The notes below the pieces were generated by a model. The model was not told the DNA's origin, did not search any database, and worked only from the letters and a program-made list of their open reading frames with translations. 64,000 bases of DNA from Heterobilharzia americana (Eukaryota > Platyhelminthes > Trematoda > Strigeidida > Schistosomatidae): positions 104,278,701 through 104,342,700 of the forward strand of contig OX104134.1 of NCBI GenBank assembly GCA_944470555.2. The letters are read 5' to 3'. Below are positions 1 to 14,900 of the stretch, in pieces. The position numbers and the translations under genes were made by a program. Within the stretch, counting starts at the first letter, position 1. Every line of letters begins with the position of its first letter.

Positions 1-2648
1 ACGGAAATAACCAATAACGTATTGTTATTTCTGCGGGAAACGTAGCTTTTTCACAAAGTCAAGAACCCTAGTAGGTTATTCAGTAGTTGTCAGAATTCAC
101 TGAGTCAGTTAGTAAACAGAACTGTTAAAAGCAATTTTTTGGTCACTTAATGTATCTGACCAGATGGACCTACTTTTTGAGTTTTTTTAGTATTTGCTAG
201 TCGGGTGCGTCTGTGACCTTCAATTGAACTAATGTTCTCCCAGTAATTAGAAGACATATCACTTGATACTGAAGTCAGACTTTACCAGTAAGGTAGCTGG
301 TTTTCAGTTGGACTAAATGATGTACATTAAATAATCATCGTAGACTAACTAGTTTCATGTTGCCTAGCTTCAAGTGATGACTGACTTCTATCCATCGTTT
401 TGCTATATAGTAATTAACCAAGGAAATTTCTGAGACTGGTCACGCTACGCAGTGACCAGTAAGTGTATAAACACAGATTTTCTCACTTTCAAATTTGAAA
501 ACTGCTAAGATGCAAAGAAAGCCATGTATTATTCAGCAAACGAAGACCTTAAATATGCCTGGGGCATTGTGATACGAAAGGTAAAAAGCTTGCTCTGTGG
601 TAAATGAACATCATCCGGAGACTGTCATTTTTCTTACTGAATTTTTAATTTATGGCAAAAGAATTTTTGCAGATTCGATCGGTAGCTGACTCAAGTGCCA
701 ATTCCAATGTATTCAAATAAAGTATATTCCACTCACCTACCAACCAAGCTCATGTATGGTTTCATTCTCTGGCGAATTTTTCATATTATTACCAACTTCG
801 AAAATACAAACTGTTTCACAAGTACTGCGGCCTTATACTTATGGTAATAAGATGTTGATTTGGTTAGACTCTTCACTAACTGTGTGACCTTACTAACTGT
901 GACACCCTAACAGGGTACAGCCACAACCTACAGAGAAGTCACTGTTGACATTCTACCAGACAGTCAATTGTTTGGGATACTTCTGTCAACTTGTATTACT
1001 ATAATATACACATAAAGCTTAATCAGTTGATCAACAGTGCTTTGTTCCAGCATTAACTAAGTTGAAGTAGGGGAACTGATCACCAATGGAGTTCAGATTT
1101 AGTAATGTGAGTAGAGATATAGATTTCAGTAAATTAATGAATGCACAGCACAAACCCAGCATTCAAAAATAACAACTGATTTCCAATTACATATGATTAT
1201 TAGCCCCAGAAGATTACAATAATGATTTCTTATTGTGAACACGAGAGGTTTATTGACTGTCCAACACAAATAACTTCTGTTTAGTTCCATTTTTACAAGT
1301 AAATGGATGCTAATCGACTGAAATCGAACGCATCCCACTTCAGGCATTCAGAAAGGGATCTACAGTGCACTATAATGAACTATTTATCGATTTTTATACC
1401 AGTCAGTTGTACATTCGACCTATTGGTTAAACATTCAATGGCATAGCAGACTAACTTGATTACTCATTCAGTGCCAACATGCGACCCAGAGTTTCCGCAC
1501 GACTTTGCAAATAGCTACACTTCACGTCAGCACATTAAGACACAAGACAATAAAGTAAAAGAGAGAGAAACGTAGAAAAATAAGATCAAAATCCCAGGAA
1601 GCAATAAGAGTGAGGGAAGTGAAACAAATAACAAAATGTGATGCATAAAGATTGAATTGAAAATAATGTGTGGTTTCTGTGCAGCACTGTGATCGACTCT
1701 GAAAAAACACCTAAAGTCTTCAACCATAAGTTCTTGTTATTAAACCATCATCGAGATGGAGGTTTACAAGTCTGAACAAGGCTCAAAGCAGTAGACAGAT
1801 ACTTTGCGAAGTATGCCCTTCTTGAGCTCGACCATTCACAGCAGTAGGGGTGAAAGGTAACTAGAAATACGCAAATAGTGTCTCAGCCCCCTGAAAGCCT
1901 ATTGTGTTCTTCAACTTTAATAGACATTTTGGCAAACTTTTCAGTGTCGCACCAGATATCATCATTTCGAAACTTCTTTTCATCACACAAAATAATGGGA
2001 CAGTTAGAGCGTGGCTCAACCATCTTGCTGTCTTGATAGAAACTGCTAGCGAGATCTTCCGAATACGGTTTGACTTCATCCCTTGTCTAGGATGTTATGA
2101 GGAGGAGGGTGAAGACGACTTAAGTTTATTTCTTCATTAATGGTTTATTAAGACATATTTTACATTTTATAGGTTCTTTTATAATAAACAGGTTACTGCT
2201 GAGTCGATAAACGTTCCTGTGAACCTCAGTCACATTACGTCAGTACACCGACAAAGGTTGCTCCAAAAGGTGTGATTAGTAACCAGTGGTTCGTTTTCCC
2301 TACCTATATTAGCCCAATTTGCATTAGGATGAGAAGAGGTGGTTCATTGGTTGGCTATTTACAATCTCTTGTTCATATAACCACTTGGTAGCCACTGAAA
2401 CCATATTTCGACATGCCTGATAGTTGATAGTATGTCTAGGTGGCAACACTGATCCTAGTTAAAGTCGCAATGGAATATTCTATCAACTTGAATCGTTATC
2501 CCAAATACTATTAATGCTGCCATAGTCATATATTTGACTACAATAAAAGGACAGGAATTCAGAGTACTTTTTTAATGTTGGAATAAAAATGGAGAGGAAA
2601 CAGTGCAGGCCAATTGGACAAAAAAATTCTGCCAGAAGACCTACTTAC
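1..2648. other. Non-coding stretch left of the last visible dystrophin exon
   Basis: I see no convincing exon, RNA gene or recognisable mobile element here. It is AT-rich and lies downstream (in minus-strand sense) of the 2649-2942 exon, whose open phase-1 donor shows that transcription continues into it, so it is most likely intron. Short open frames on both strands around 1861-2140 overlap each other and have no family resemblance that I trust. Confidence 0.5.
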
Positions 2649-2942
2649 TTTTATCACCAGAGTCCACTTCACTGTTCGATTGAGATTTGATTTCACTGAA
2701 CTGTGACTTAGGTTCGATTCGGTTTCCTTCATCCACTCCCATCTCACCTGCATCCATTTCCACTGCATCCTCTTGTGACTGCGACAATAATGCATGTATT
2801 TTGGCGGCTTCTTGTTGGAATTCAGCACTCTGGTTTGTAATTCTCACTTGACGATTTGCTTCAATCAATAGTTTGTCAAGATAACTCCATCTCTCTTCAA
2901 CTTCGTCGAATAGCTGGTCGAGTTCCTCAATATTTTCCCCAG
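2649..2942 (-). CDS. Dystrophin exon: end of spectrin repeat R4 and acidic linker
   Basis: This is the last coding exon visible on the minus strand. It begins after an AACAG acceptor in phase 1 and ends at a GTAAGT donor in phase 1, so the frame continues left of the window or into the first 2.6 kb. The first 30 residues form helix C of the repeat (ENIEELDQLFDEVEERW, with the conserved Trp, then SYLDKLLIEANRQ), matching the end of dystrophin R4. After that comes a stretch rich in Glu, Gln, Ser and Met (EDAVEMDAGEMGVDEG) that is not clearly spectrin-like and may be an insertion or the start of R5. Phase joins exactly to the 4106-4426 exon. Confidence 0.85.
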
Positions 2943-5900
2943 CTGTTATTGATAAATGAAAAGTTCAAAAAAAGGAAGTAGCAGTGGTCATTAGTTGAAC
3001 AGATTAGGCAGTGTAACAACTGGACTGCGTCTACACGCATTGTGATCACTTTATATTGCTGAAAGTAACAAACAAGAAACCTCGAACACAAGTATCAAAA
3101 CTCATTAAAGGATATATTCCGCCTAACAAGGATCTAAATAATCCGCATAAACAGTCGCAACCCCACTTGAGCACAATACCTCGAGAACTGAATGCATACC
3201 AATCAACTGTGGAAGGTGAAATGCAGTATGCGAATAAATCACACGCACAATCAGTGATCTCAGACAAGGAATTCTACAGAAAAACATGAGCTACTTGCGA
3301 AATAATCGGTATAGACATTGTTGTCAGAAGCCGAACCATATTGATTCTTTGGTTGACTTAATTTTTATCTCTAGTTTATTACTGTCTTCCTCCATCGATG
3401 GGAGTTACACATATTATGATAAATTGATCATATCGACTTGTGTATGAGTGACAGATTTATTCAGTTATGAACTAGCGGTTGTATCTTTTGACAGCCATTC
3501 AGTTTTGGTGCGGAAAACTACTTTTTCATCTATCTCAATCTACTATTTATCCTTCTTGGTCAACACTAACGTTAAAACATTGTTGTAGTGAAGCAAAAAT
3601 GAAGGAATTCCTTTTGCGAAGTGACCTGACAGTTATTATCCCAATGTCTTGCTCAAGTACTGTCTGTCTCATAAAACAGTAAATTCTGTGTATATCAACC
3701 AGCAGCAGTGATGCATTCATATGGTTGGATAATTAATGTGATCTCTCCAGCACTTCCCAATTACTACAGTGTGGATATCTTTGAAACGATCAATACTCTT
3801 TCAAAACTTTCTTTTTCTATTGCAAATAAGTCTGACATACTGGCGTGTTTTCATGGCTTGGACTTATGCACAACACAGACACTAATGCTCATATGGCTAA
3901 ATTCTTTTACAGCAATCAAAATCAATGGGTCAAGTCAAGTGATGAAAGTTAACTAAGCATTCCGTTGAAAGGTTTGTGAATGACCTAGAAGGAATGTCGT
4001 TCAGTATCTTAGGCGAATATCAGTAACTTTGGTTGAACTTTTAACAAGAAGGACTTTGAGTTTGTCTTAATACAATGTCAGTAATTCACACAATCACAGT
4101 GTTACCTTGTGCTAGTTCATCACGATACTGTTCGCCTAACAGTAGAACACGCTGTTTAATATTTCGCCAATCTTCAAGTTCATTAGTTACACGATTAATC
4201 ACACGGATTGCAGCATCCTCATCATCATCGTCATCGTCACCACCATCACCATTATCTTCTTCATTAGGAGGACGAGCAGACACAACATGTCGACCTAAAG
4301 CCTTAGCTTGTCCACTAGCTTCCAGAGCACGACGTTTATCCATTGTAATCAGTTCTAGTATTTCAGCACTGTTATCCAACCAGTTCAGTAGTTCTTCAGC
4401 TTTAGCCTCAAATTCTGCACGATAACCTGCAATTTAAAGTGGAGTGAAATGAGGGATAAAAGTACCTTCGGATTTTAATCAATACTGATTAGAGAAAGAG
4501 TGAAACGACTGCTGTGTAATTGGCTATAACCAATCTGATTGTGTTGAAATCCTCTTTGGGGTGGCCAGTTTCTGTCCACCATGCTCTACAAGGTCAGTGT
4601 CAGGCTGATTGACTGATATAGTGTAGAACAACAGGAAATAATCTCCAGGACGTTCATCTGTACACCTGTCTTGTGGCAGTTAGCATTCATCAGCCTTTAG
4701 ATGACACATCTTATTCACCCAGTACAGAAGTCAAAATAAATTGCCGCCAAGTTGTACGAAGTACACAATTTCTCAATGATGATTTTCTGAATACCTTAAA
4801 CTGTGGCACAGCTAAATGTTCAATTATTCAAAACTAATGCAAATTAAACAAGTAATTTTCATGCACAGTAAAAAAAAAGTTAAACAGAAGTCATGTAAAG
4901 TTTGCGTGGTTACATTGCGAGTTTTTCGGGATCATATTACTTCCGGTTAGAATAAAACTGTAAAAACGTTTGTGTTATTTTCAGTTGTTGATTAATTTTC
5001 ATAATATTGTATGCAAAAATTCACTGAATTGTGTGAGGACTGAACTAAAAATCAGTGTTCTTTGAGTGTGAATCTTTTGATGGAATAAGTTTCCTTTAGA
5101 CCTAAATTGTCACCCAACGTAAGCATAAGTCAGTCACATAATCGAGATTCCTGAGTGTTCAGAGCGATATTTACCATAAAATGTCATCAGCTGGAAGATC
5201 ATCGATAGCGTGCGGACACCGAATAGCTGTTTCGCTCTAGTATGGGGTCGTCAAGAGTGTAACTCAAAGACACCCCAAGGATCGAACCAAGAACTTCCAC
5301 ATTTTGCGGTGAGCACGTTACCATTGAGCCACTGGATCGGAATACAATATTCTGCCTTGTCCTACTGTGCTGCAATGATTGTCCCTTCTTTATTCGAGTT
5401 TACAAAGGAGAATATAAGTATGAAAATTCATGTTTTGTTTGATCGTTAAGAAGGATACTTTGAGAAACCAGATGATTTGAAATTAATTTGAATGATAAGA
5501 GTAGTCAGGAGAAGGTTTTAGTCACGGCTAGATTAAGTTTCATGTTCGCCTGACTATCGATTCAGCAGTCTGACAAATAAGCTACCAAGACTGCAGTCTA
5601 ATGACACTTCTAACTATACTCATATACGAAGTACTGTATTAAGTTGTTATTCAAAATTTGGGTTTTCCTCACACTTCCTACCCATAAAGGCTACTTAACC
5701 TTTAAATTTAGAAAAGAGCTACAACTGAACAGTGCTTGACTTGACGGCCAGAAGCTGAATGTATTATTCAGTGGTTAAATGAGCCAGTCAGTCAAGTATC
5801 TTCTACTACCGCAAACTGTCAAATGGCAATCAATCAGTTTTTGTCCAAATGACAATATATAAAACATCTATTCATCTTGGTCGTTTGTTCTGTCTTGTGG

Positions 5901-8900
5901 TGCCTGTTTAGTAGGATCTTCGAACCGCTACTGGCTGATCGTAGTATACTAACGAAGATCTGTCGACGGATATTCTCACTCAAGATTCACCTATTTTGTC
6001 ATCAGCAATAGTAATTACAATTCATCCGTTTTAAACAAATGTAACTAAATGTTGCTGTGATATTACGTTTCTTTATTTTGTATGTAAAAACAAACCAGAT
6101 AATTTGCTTCAAAGCTTGCGAGCTTGATTGATTGACCTCAGTCAATCCATAAGACTTGAAGCTGAAACACGTTCCCATTGGATGACTGATTTTAGCCAGC
6201 ACATAACTCAGAACTACAGGATCAATTATTGTTAAGTCTGTTACTGTTGAAATGAGTAATCCAGGTTGAAGTCATCAAGACCGCAGACATTCATTTCTGA
6301 TGACTGCTTATATATGTGCAGGGTGTTTTTCTGCTGGCTAACTTCAAGCATTTGTCTAACCGCCAAATATACCCAGCAAAAGTACTATCCTTATTCACCT
6401 TACAAGATACCCGTAAGTGCCACTTGTAATGTTAGTTCGCTAAACTTCAGATGTTTATTGGAATTTGATTTGAATTTGAGGGTTTGTGGGGATTTAGAGA
6501 TGTTTTCACCACTGCAGTGCTGAAGAGTCGCATAGTGGGGCGAAACAGTTGTTCAGTGCTCCACTGTTTCCAATTCTCCTCCAACTGATGTCAGTCCATT
6601 ACGAATAACAGCTTGAGAAATTTGATTTGCCAACAAACTGCTTCACCATGTATTTCTCATGGCGCATAAATCAGAAGAATGGCTTGCAGCTATATGACTG
6701 AACATGTTCGAATAAGTCTGCTACCGAATTGGGCACAGTTCACCAACAACGAAACCACTTTCCATCTACAGAGATATTCAAGGAATAATTATGCAGCTTG
6801 TTTTGTCCGTCTCCTCGCCGAAACAGAGACTGACAATCAATCTATTCCAGTTTATCTTTCTTCTTACCAGTAGGTAAACTGTTTCTAGAGTAAATGAGAA
6901 TCAGAAGTTATACCTTCTGTGGTCCTTGTAGCTTGGCAAAGAGTAAGTTGCTGAAAGAGGATGCCATCGTGACTAACTCAGGAAATATTATCAATTTTTA
7001 CTCTGTCCATTAAATTACACTTTAAATTAGAATATTAGCTATAACTCAACATTTGAACAACCAGAGAAAGAGAATATCACCATTGAAGCCAATAGACTGA
7101 AGATAATTAACTCACCAGTTGGAGATGGTGGTGGTTGCATATCGAAACGTGACAATTTTGTTGCTTTCGGAATCACAAGGTGTCCTTCAGCCGTTCTTTT
7201 GACTTCTGTTTGTGAATTCTGTTAATTCAATAAACAAATCGACACCTGGGTGAATAAGACTCTGAACAGAGATTTAGTACCAATGCAATGCATTTTCCCA
7301 GCAGAAAAATAAGGTTTCAAATGCATAGAAAACTATTAAAGTTACTGGTTGTTCCAAAATAATCTGATAGAGTGTCAGGGGATAGTCAAATTTTCGTGTG
7401 CGCCTCTGAGCACGATTGGTTACCATTTTGCGTCTCCCTGGTGGCAATTAACAGCTACACACTGAGAGGTAGTATTCTGAATATCTGCACCAGATCAGTT
7501 AAAAACATTCTTGGCCAGATAGTCCTCACCTTATTTCATGCTACTGATTATATTGTTCTCTTAAGAGCAGTTGTTAACTACCTAAATGCACTGACTGGAA
7601 TGGTGTCTACCCATACTAATTTATACAAGGTTGGCCGTATGCTGTCAATAACAACATATGCAGTACTTACAACTGGTGAGCAAATTTATAGGCGAGAACC
7701 GTATCAACAGAAGATTACCTGTTCAGATCTTGTCGAGTGATGTGGAATACTGCTCAGCAAACTTGTTCTAGTTGTAGACTCCACATATTTCTCAACGTCT
7801 TTCAAATCTTTTTCAGGCCAATCTTCGCAGTTGATTTGAGGATCGCGTAGTTGACTCCACCGTGATACTAACTGGTCAACAGTTTTTTCAACTAAACGAC
7901 TAACACTGTCAGTATCACCACAGGCTTCACGGATTGCTTGAGCTCGACGATCTAAACTGGCTAGTAGTTGTGCCCAACGGGATTCGTGTGGCGATAAACA
8001 AGCCTTGAAATTTCAAGAAAAGAGACAAAAGTAAAATCAACCCTGAAACGAATATACATACACTTGAAGGTAAATCCTTATTAGTACAGGAGGAGAATTC
8101 GAGCATTAACATGAGTAAAACTTTTACACTGTGGTAGAATGTAATTTCATTTCAGTTGATTGATTAGATGTGTCACACAGGGAAGTAGTATTATTTACTG
8201 CATCACGTTTCGGGCACAATTAGCTGTCCATAGTCATATCAGTATAATTCCATAACTTTAAAACAGATCATACAGCCTAAATTTTGCCCACCGCCTTAGT
8301 GATATGGATAGTAAGGTTTACAATATATCGGGTAACAAATACTGAGTCGTTCCTATCTCATGGTGTTTGGTGTTGATTCGATAAACAAAGATGCGGTTAT
8401 CAGTCTTTCCCTCCACCCTGCCACGTTAGTTTTAGGGATTTTCACCCAGTCTTATACTGCTGTGTGGTTATGTTTAATTATATGCATAACTACGATCGAG
8501 TATTTTCTACATTACTCATCTTACTAGGATCTAACAGTTTTGATAAAGCTAGGTTTTAGTGTTCGGACAGCCTATTGAACCTGGTCGACTACTTTGACCC
8601 ACGTATTTGACTTCGCAATCGTTGCAAGTGATTTAGCAAACTAAATTACTTTGCTTAATTGGATCAATAGGATATTTTAATCTACAAAGCTCATTTCTAA
8701 ATGCGTTTGTAGATTTAAATGCCACTCTAATACCAGGCAGCCTTATTGGGAATCTTACGTAAAGCCTTTGAGGCGCCTTCATTATATAGTAATACTGTAG
8801 AGATTTTGAATACCATTATTATTACTATTATTATTGTTATTATCATTATCATTATTATTACCATCACCAGTGTCCCCGCCATTAGTCACATTTTCTTACG

Positions 8901-11900
8901 ACTACTAAGGAATTTGCCGATTAATTTGGGAGGGTAATTATCCCTAACAGGGTCAAAAAACTTACAAGTAAAACAGATCTATGACAAACAAATACCTTAA
9001 AGACACCTTATTCATTAGTAAAACAATGTCTGAATAAGCACAATATGTGGAATAGTAAAATGCTATCTAGGAAGGATAAGCTCACTTGAAATGGTGATCA
9101 TTCCATTATTTTATGTTCTACTAACATAATACAGTTTGATGAACTTAGATTCTTGAAAATGAACAACCTAGTTAGTATCAAAGTGACTGTTTCATATGAT
9201 TTAGAATTTCTAAAAACTTGGTGCTAATAAAGTACAATTTGACTTTTAAATCTGAGTATATGGATGCATTGGTCACTGGGGTGTAGGCAGTTTTATGTTG
9301 GCCAGTGCCAAGTGCTGGACAACTGTGATGAATTTCTTTGTAATATGGTTGCCAAGCTAGGAGACTAGGAGTCACGATGCACATTGATTTGTATTAGATG
9401 AGGTTCGAGTAAGATATATGCTGCTGACAAATGTCAATAACCATCAAGAAACCCAAGTGGGTAAACCAGGAGGACGACTTTCACTGTCATTAAAAGCTAT
9501 AAAGATTAACTGACAAGAAACTGCTGCATTCTACAGAAAAAAAATATTGTTGCCATCTGGTGGCCCGCTTAAAATTTTGGGCTATAGAAAAATTCCCATC
9601 GTATTTATTACACCAAACTACTCCTTTTTCATACTGTTCTAATTATTTAAGTGTCAAAGAAAAGCAATAAGTACTCTCGTGCATTCTTTAAATGTCTCTG
9701 GCTTATCGTCACACAAGTAGATATCAAATTTACAAAACAATATGACGGCAGTTTGCACTGAGATGTTGAGCTCACAGCAGTTCATCACATAACTATTACC
9801 AGAATAGTAAGCAGGAACTCTAAATTTGTATACTAGCTAGATAATCCTTTACTAGTAAACCTACGGGTGCTTTTCTATTCGTCCAGTCGTGCGACAATGT
9901 ATCTACAAACTAGACGATAACCTAAGACCAACTGGTCACCGTGTATTATTGCTTGTCATACTTTCATTAATAATATCATTTAACTGCGATAGTTATTTAA
10001 AACATTTTATGAGGAGTAAATTTATTGAAAAATCACACTGTATTCAACATCAAGTGATTACTGTTGTCAGTGTTATATAAGAAGAAATAAGCGAATCGAA
10101 CCTGTCAATTTTTCTGGTTGGACATTTTATGTTACTGAAACAACGTGCAGTTTACATGAATTCACTTTCCAAGAAGCAAAAATAGTAAACAAAAAGAAAT
10201 CTCGCTAGATTACTTCCAAAACCGTTTGTCAGTGATTTATTTCTGAGAAGTTAAAAAATGATGAATGAATAGGTTATGCATACATCAAACCACGGGATGC
10301 TTCAATAACTACTCTTCAGTTAGTTTTCACATCCGGATAGATTAAATTGGCTTGAAGCGAAGAATTTTCAGTAAGCCAACCTCAGGAACACATTGTAGTA
10401 TGTGCATATACCAACTGTAAACGTTCTACGTCAAATTTATGATAGTTAGAACCCAAAGATTTCATTAAAATTAATTAATTACCAGTTAGTTATTTTAACT
10501 TCCAACCGTGTTAACCCTGGGGTGTAGACGCTTAAAATTTGTGTTCACATAGTCTAATTTATTAGTAGGTTCTTACGGTGTGTTTATTTATGTGTATAAG
10601 CATAAATCAGTAAAGCCTTAGTTACAGCAGTCTTCCTATGAAAACAGCCATTCTAGTGACTCGAAAAGACTAATTTGGAGATAATTCTATCCAGGACGAA
10701 GCACCATAAGAAATTTGGGGACTATGGATGTTCATTTAACCTGTCTGTGACTTCATGAAAGAAACTCGACTTGTTCTGAGATTAAAACTGTAATGAGTTC
10801 AGGAGGTAAGAAGATCTTGTTATCAACTGATATGTTTTTATGATGAAAACTGTCTCTAAAACAATGTTTCAGATGTCCTGGTAGCAGAGGTATTCGCCAT
10901 AAAATATTTAAGTCTTCTTGTGACTCAAAATCGCTACCACTAATCTGAATAATCTGGTAAACCAAGTTAAGTATTAACCGTCACTTTTCTTTCCTGAAAT
11001 TATATTACACTGCAGAAATTTGATACTTTGACAAGCAAAATCCTAATCGAAAGCTCATGACCACTTTCAGAATTGCATCAGTTGAGAAATTCTAACATTG
11101 TCTACACAGTAGTATACACATACTGGGATTGGTGAAAGCTAATAACTCATGTTCTAAAGCTAATTTCATGCAGTACAGATACTGAAATTGGAATTACAAA
11201 TATGTCTATGTCACGTGCTGAGAGTTAATAGCTAGCAGGTAATGGACCTATGTAGTATGCTTACTGACATGTATCAATGATGCGTATCTTCAGCCAGTAT
11301 TCCATCGGTGATTCTAGCCTGTGAAACTGAATACTGAGGTCGCAGACCTTTCCAATAAACTATGCAGGAGGAATGAGTCACCAATAGGCTACTGATGTAG
11401 CTGTCTGGTTTACAGTGCTTGGCATTGGCCGGAATGAATAGAGAGAAGAAGTCACTTCATAGTTGACGTAATGAAGGTGGTATGCTTATAACAAGGATAA
11501 AGCTTAAATAAGGCTACGATACATACTTTCCAGTGATCCCCACATCGAATGGTCACATGTATCGATCGAAAGTTGCTTAAGTGAAATTTCGGTCACCTAT
11601 CTCTAATGCACATGATTTGTGTGTCTCAGTTTCCAGGTAACTTTAGCAGTCATAAATGACTGACAATAATAGCTAGGTAGAAAGACTTGACGATGGGTGT
11701 CAACAGCTTGCATGAAACCTCTTCTAATCAGTCGATTAGTGTGACAATTAAACATACAAATCGAATTGATATACCGAACAGTACATTCATTATAAGGTGA
11801 CTTGTATTTAAGTGAAGCTGTACAACCGGAAGGATTCAAACCACCAGGCTTGTAACCTGGATAATCACTGCTATCAACCGTCAGCTTACACCGACTTTTA

Positions 11901-14900
11901 TTGAAATAACTCAGCTGTAAAATGAAAGTGAGTATCCATTTTCTGTTCATTTCATCTCGTGAGTGTGCTAGGATAGTCAGAAAACGCTGACCAGCTTTTG
12001 TCAACAAACAACAGAAAAAGTATTTTTAAGTATACTTCTGAATCATAAATCTAATAATTGCTTGGAATGAATTCGCTCTGTTTATTTTTGCCGAATAATG
12101 AAACAAAAATACACAGTGGGTGGACTAGACACTATAAATCAAGCGTAAGCAATTCACGTGCAACAAATTTATTTATCTATCTTTTTTATTCAATAGACTC
12201 TTCAAATTTTAATCAAGTTTTTATAAAGGCTTGATAAAACAAAAAATTCTTTCTTCTGTCAATTGAATAAATTACAAACTACGATAAACTTGGAATCAGT
12301 TTTCAATATAAGTTGACATAAGTTTTAAGTATAACCGTGTGTATTTTTTGAACTAAAAGGTAATCATTGAAGTTTAAGTATATCCTGAAATGTTATGAAT
12401 ACGAAAACTAGAGGGCAACTGAAGTCAGTCAGAAAAATCAGGAAAACTCACACAACCCATCGCTTCTTTCAATAACAAAACAAGATGGAGAGTCGCTTCA
12501 GAGACTTGATTGGTTGGCAATTCAAGAAGTGGCTTTCATCATGAAGCATAATGGAGGTTTCTACATGCAACATAGTTCTTGAGGTTAAACTAGGAAATTC
12601 AGCATTTTCCCGGAAAGTTGACTTCCTTTTAAGCACTAAGTAGCAAACTGAAAAACTGCAGCATGATTAGATCTGAATTTGAAATCTAATCAATGGTTCA
12701 ATATCATTTGTATCAGTGAATGTTCTTGGTGACAATTTACAGAGATATAAACATCAAATAATATTAGGGTGACAAGAAGTTTAGGTCTTATCAGTTCCTA
12801 CTAGTGTTCTTTTTTCTGCACAAGAGAGTTGGAGATAACTATAATGGAACGAATAAAATCGCCTTCAAAGAATACCAGGACGGGAATCTAAACAGCATTC
12901 TTTTGCTTTACAACTAAGGTTAAAATATGCGCGACAATGAATTCATATGAACCACTTCTGCTAGAGGAAACATAGGATGCTAGTTAGGGAATGTGGTCAC
13001 TTGTTGTTAAATGAACTAAAGCTCTTAATGTTGTAACTACTAGTTCTCTGTGACCGACAATAGTGGAACCATCTTCTATATGGAACGATGTTTACTACTG
13101 AATTACATATCAGTAGATAGGTCTTACCATCAGCAATCAATGGTTTAGTAAACACATCAATTTCAAATTAGTTTTCCCTACAGATTGATAACAGTTACTC
13201 CCTACATACCACCAGCTGAACTAATGATAATTATACGCATAGCTTTATGAAGTGGGTTTATTTCAATTTAGAGGCTTGTGATGATCCCCTTGATATGAAG
13301 GTGGTACTCGTCACAGAGTGACATGGGGCGGAGAACCATTGGAAACCTAGGAGCAGTAGATAACTGTTCCACCTAGTTTGAGGCTCTTTGGCAGGGGTCG
13401 AACTCAGAACTTTCAGGTCTCATGACGAGGTCGTCAGTGTGCACTGCTGAGGAGTCGTACACTGGAACGAAACAGTTGTCCACTTCTCTCAGGTTTTCAG
13501 GGGTTCTCCAACTGATGTCAGTCAATGATGAAAACTATCTGGAAATCAACGGAATCTTACAGATCTCCAAATTGAAATAAATTTGTCGATTCAGGAAAAC
13601 TTAGTTTTTCAAGTTAGACTTTAAAGAAGTAATGAACGAATTCCTGGATCAGAACTGGGTTGCTTGCTTTGTCCCTAGAAAATATCCCTATAACCTAATC
13701 ATCATCTTGCAGAGACTTTACACCTATCACAACACAGACAATGAATACTGACGAACAACAAACTTAAAATGCGTTCTTTTCACGGTAGCTAGATTATAAG
13801 GAATTTACAGGCAACGCTAGCTACATTCTATAGTATTTTGGAGAAAAAATTAAGAGCGTGGACGTCTGTGATTCAAACCCTGCCACGGTCCAGGTTTTAA
13901 TTTCCTCTTCAGTCAACACCCAGTAACAATACAATTGTTATCGAAAAGGTGTTCAAGTATTTTCCCAATCATTGACTGATATCAGTCGGCAAAACATTGG
14001 GAATCTGAGACTACTACCATGGAGACCCATGCTAGGACGAAACAGCTGCCTGGTGCTCCCAGGTATTCTATTTTCCACCAAGTGATGTCAGTTCATGATG
14101 AATACCAACCTAAAATCAACAAATAAATCTCCAAAAACCTCAAAATTGGTTCAACCAGTTAGGCGAATACCCACTTTTCCCGCCTGTAACAAAAGCGTTA
14201 GTATATTTCCTCAGATGTTGTTTTTCAAAGGTGACCCAGTTTCTTTTGTTATATTTTGAATAAGATTTACCTAAATAGTGATGATGTAATAAACTTCAAA
14301 CTTCTCAGGTAGTTTTATGCACGTAGTTTCCAGTATGCACTTGGAAAAAGAAAGAACAACAATTTGAATAGAAAAAAAGTAGCAGGATGTCCCATGTCAG
14401 CCAACAAAAGCGAGTATTGTGTAGTTACTCCAAATTATTGCGAAAACACTATCAAAACATCTGAATTTTCGTTCTAAACTTAAATTACTACATAACAGCC
14501 TGACAAAAATGAAAGTATCCTTCTTAACTGTTGGTCATAAATAACTGACCGACTAAACTCAACCTAACCGATGAAGAGAAATGAGAAGTATAACAGTAAT
14601 ATTTATGCATTTTGGTTGAATGTAATTCCATTTTAATTGATTTATTCGATTTACCACACAGTGGGACATTAGTAGTTGCTGAATTGAGTTTCGGACACAA
14701 TTTACTGTTCATAGTCATCTCTTGATATGACTATGGACAATAAATTATTTCCGAAACGTAATCCGGTAAACAATACTGTTTCACTGTGGAATAAATCTAA
14801 TAAATCAATCAAAATACGAATCAAAAGCTTTTTTAAAACTTATGAATTTTCATTCCGACCTCAAATTATTCCATGATAAGCACTAGGTTTTGACATAACT

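Larger units (their letters stand above)
4427..7115 (-). other. Intron upstream of the R4 exons, with two SINE remnants
   Basis: GT-AG intron of about 2.7 kb. It holds a minus-strand SINE near 5205-5345 and a plus-strand SINE tail near 6500-6606; the remainder shows nothing that I can name. Confidence 0.6.

Noticed and set aside
1861..2140. Overlapping frames on both strands, with a TARWLSH-like string recalling hAT transposases
   Set aside because: Only a few residues match and no other transposase motif or terminal repeat was found.
4075..4425. Ser-rich plus-strand frame
   Set aside because: Antisense shadow of the R4 exon, produced by its GAT/GAC-rich acidic run.
7372..7740. 122-codon plus-strand open frame
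   Set aside because: It overlaps the secure minus-strand R3 exon antisense, starts at a non-ATG codon and shows no domain or splice context.
11603..12007. 134-codon minus-strand open frame
   Set aside because: No family resemblance. A B-box-like GGTTTGAATCC near 11840 suggests an old SINE scrap, but the A box and tail could not be found, so I list neither.
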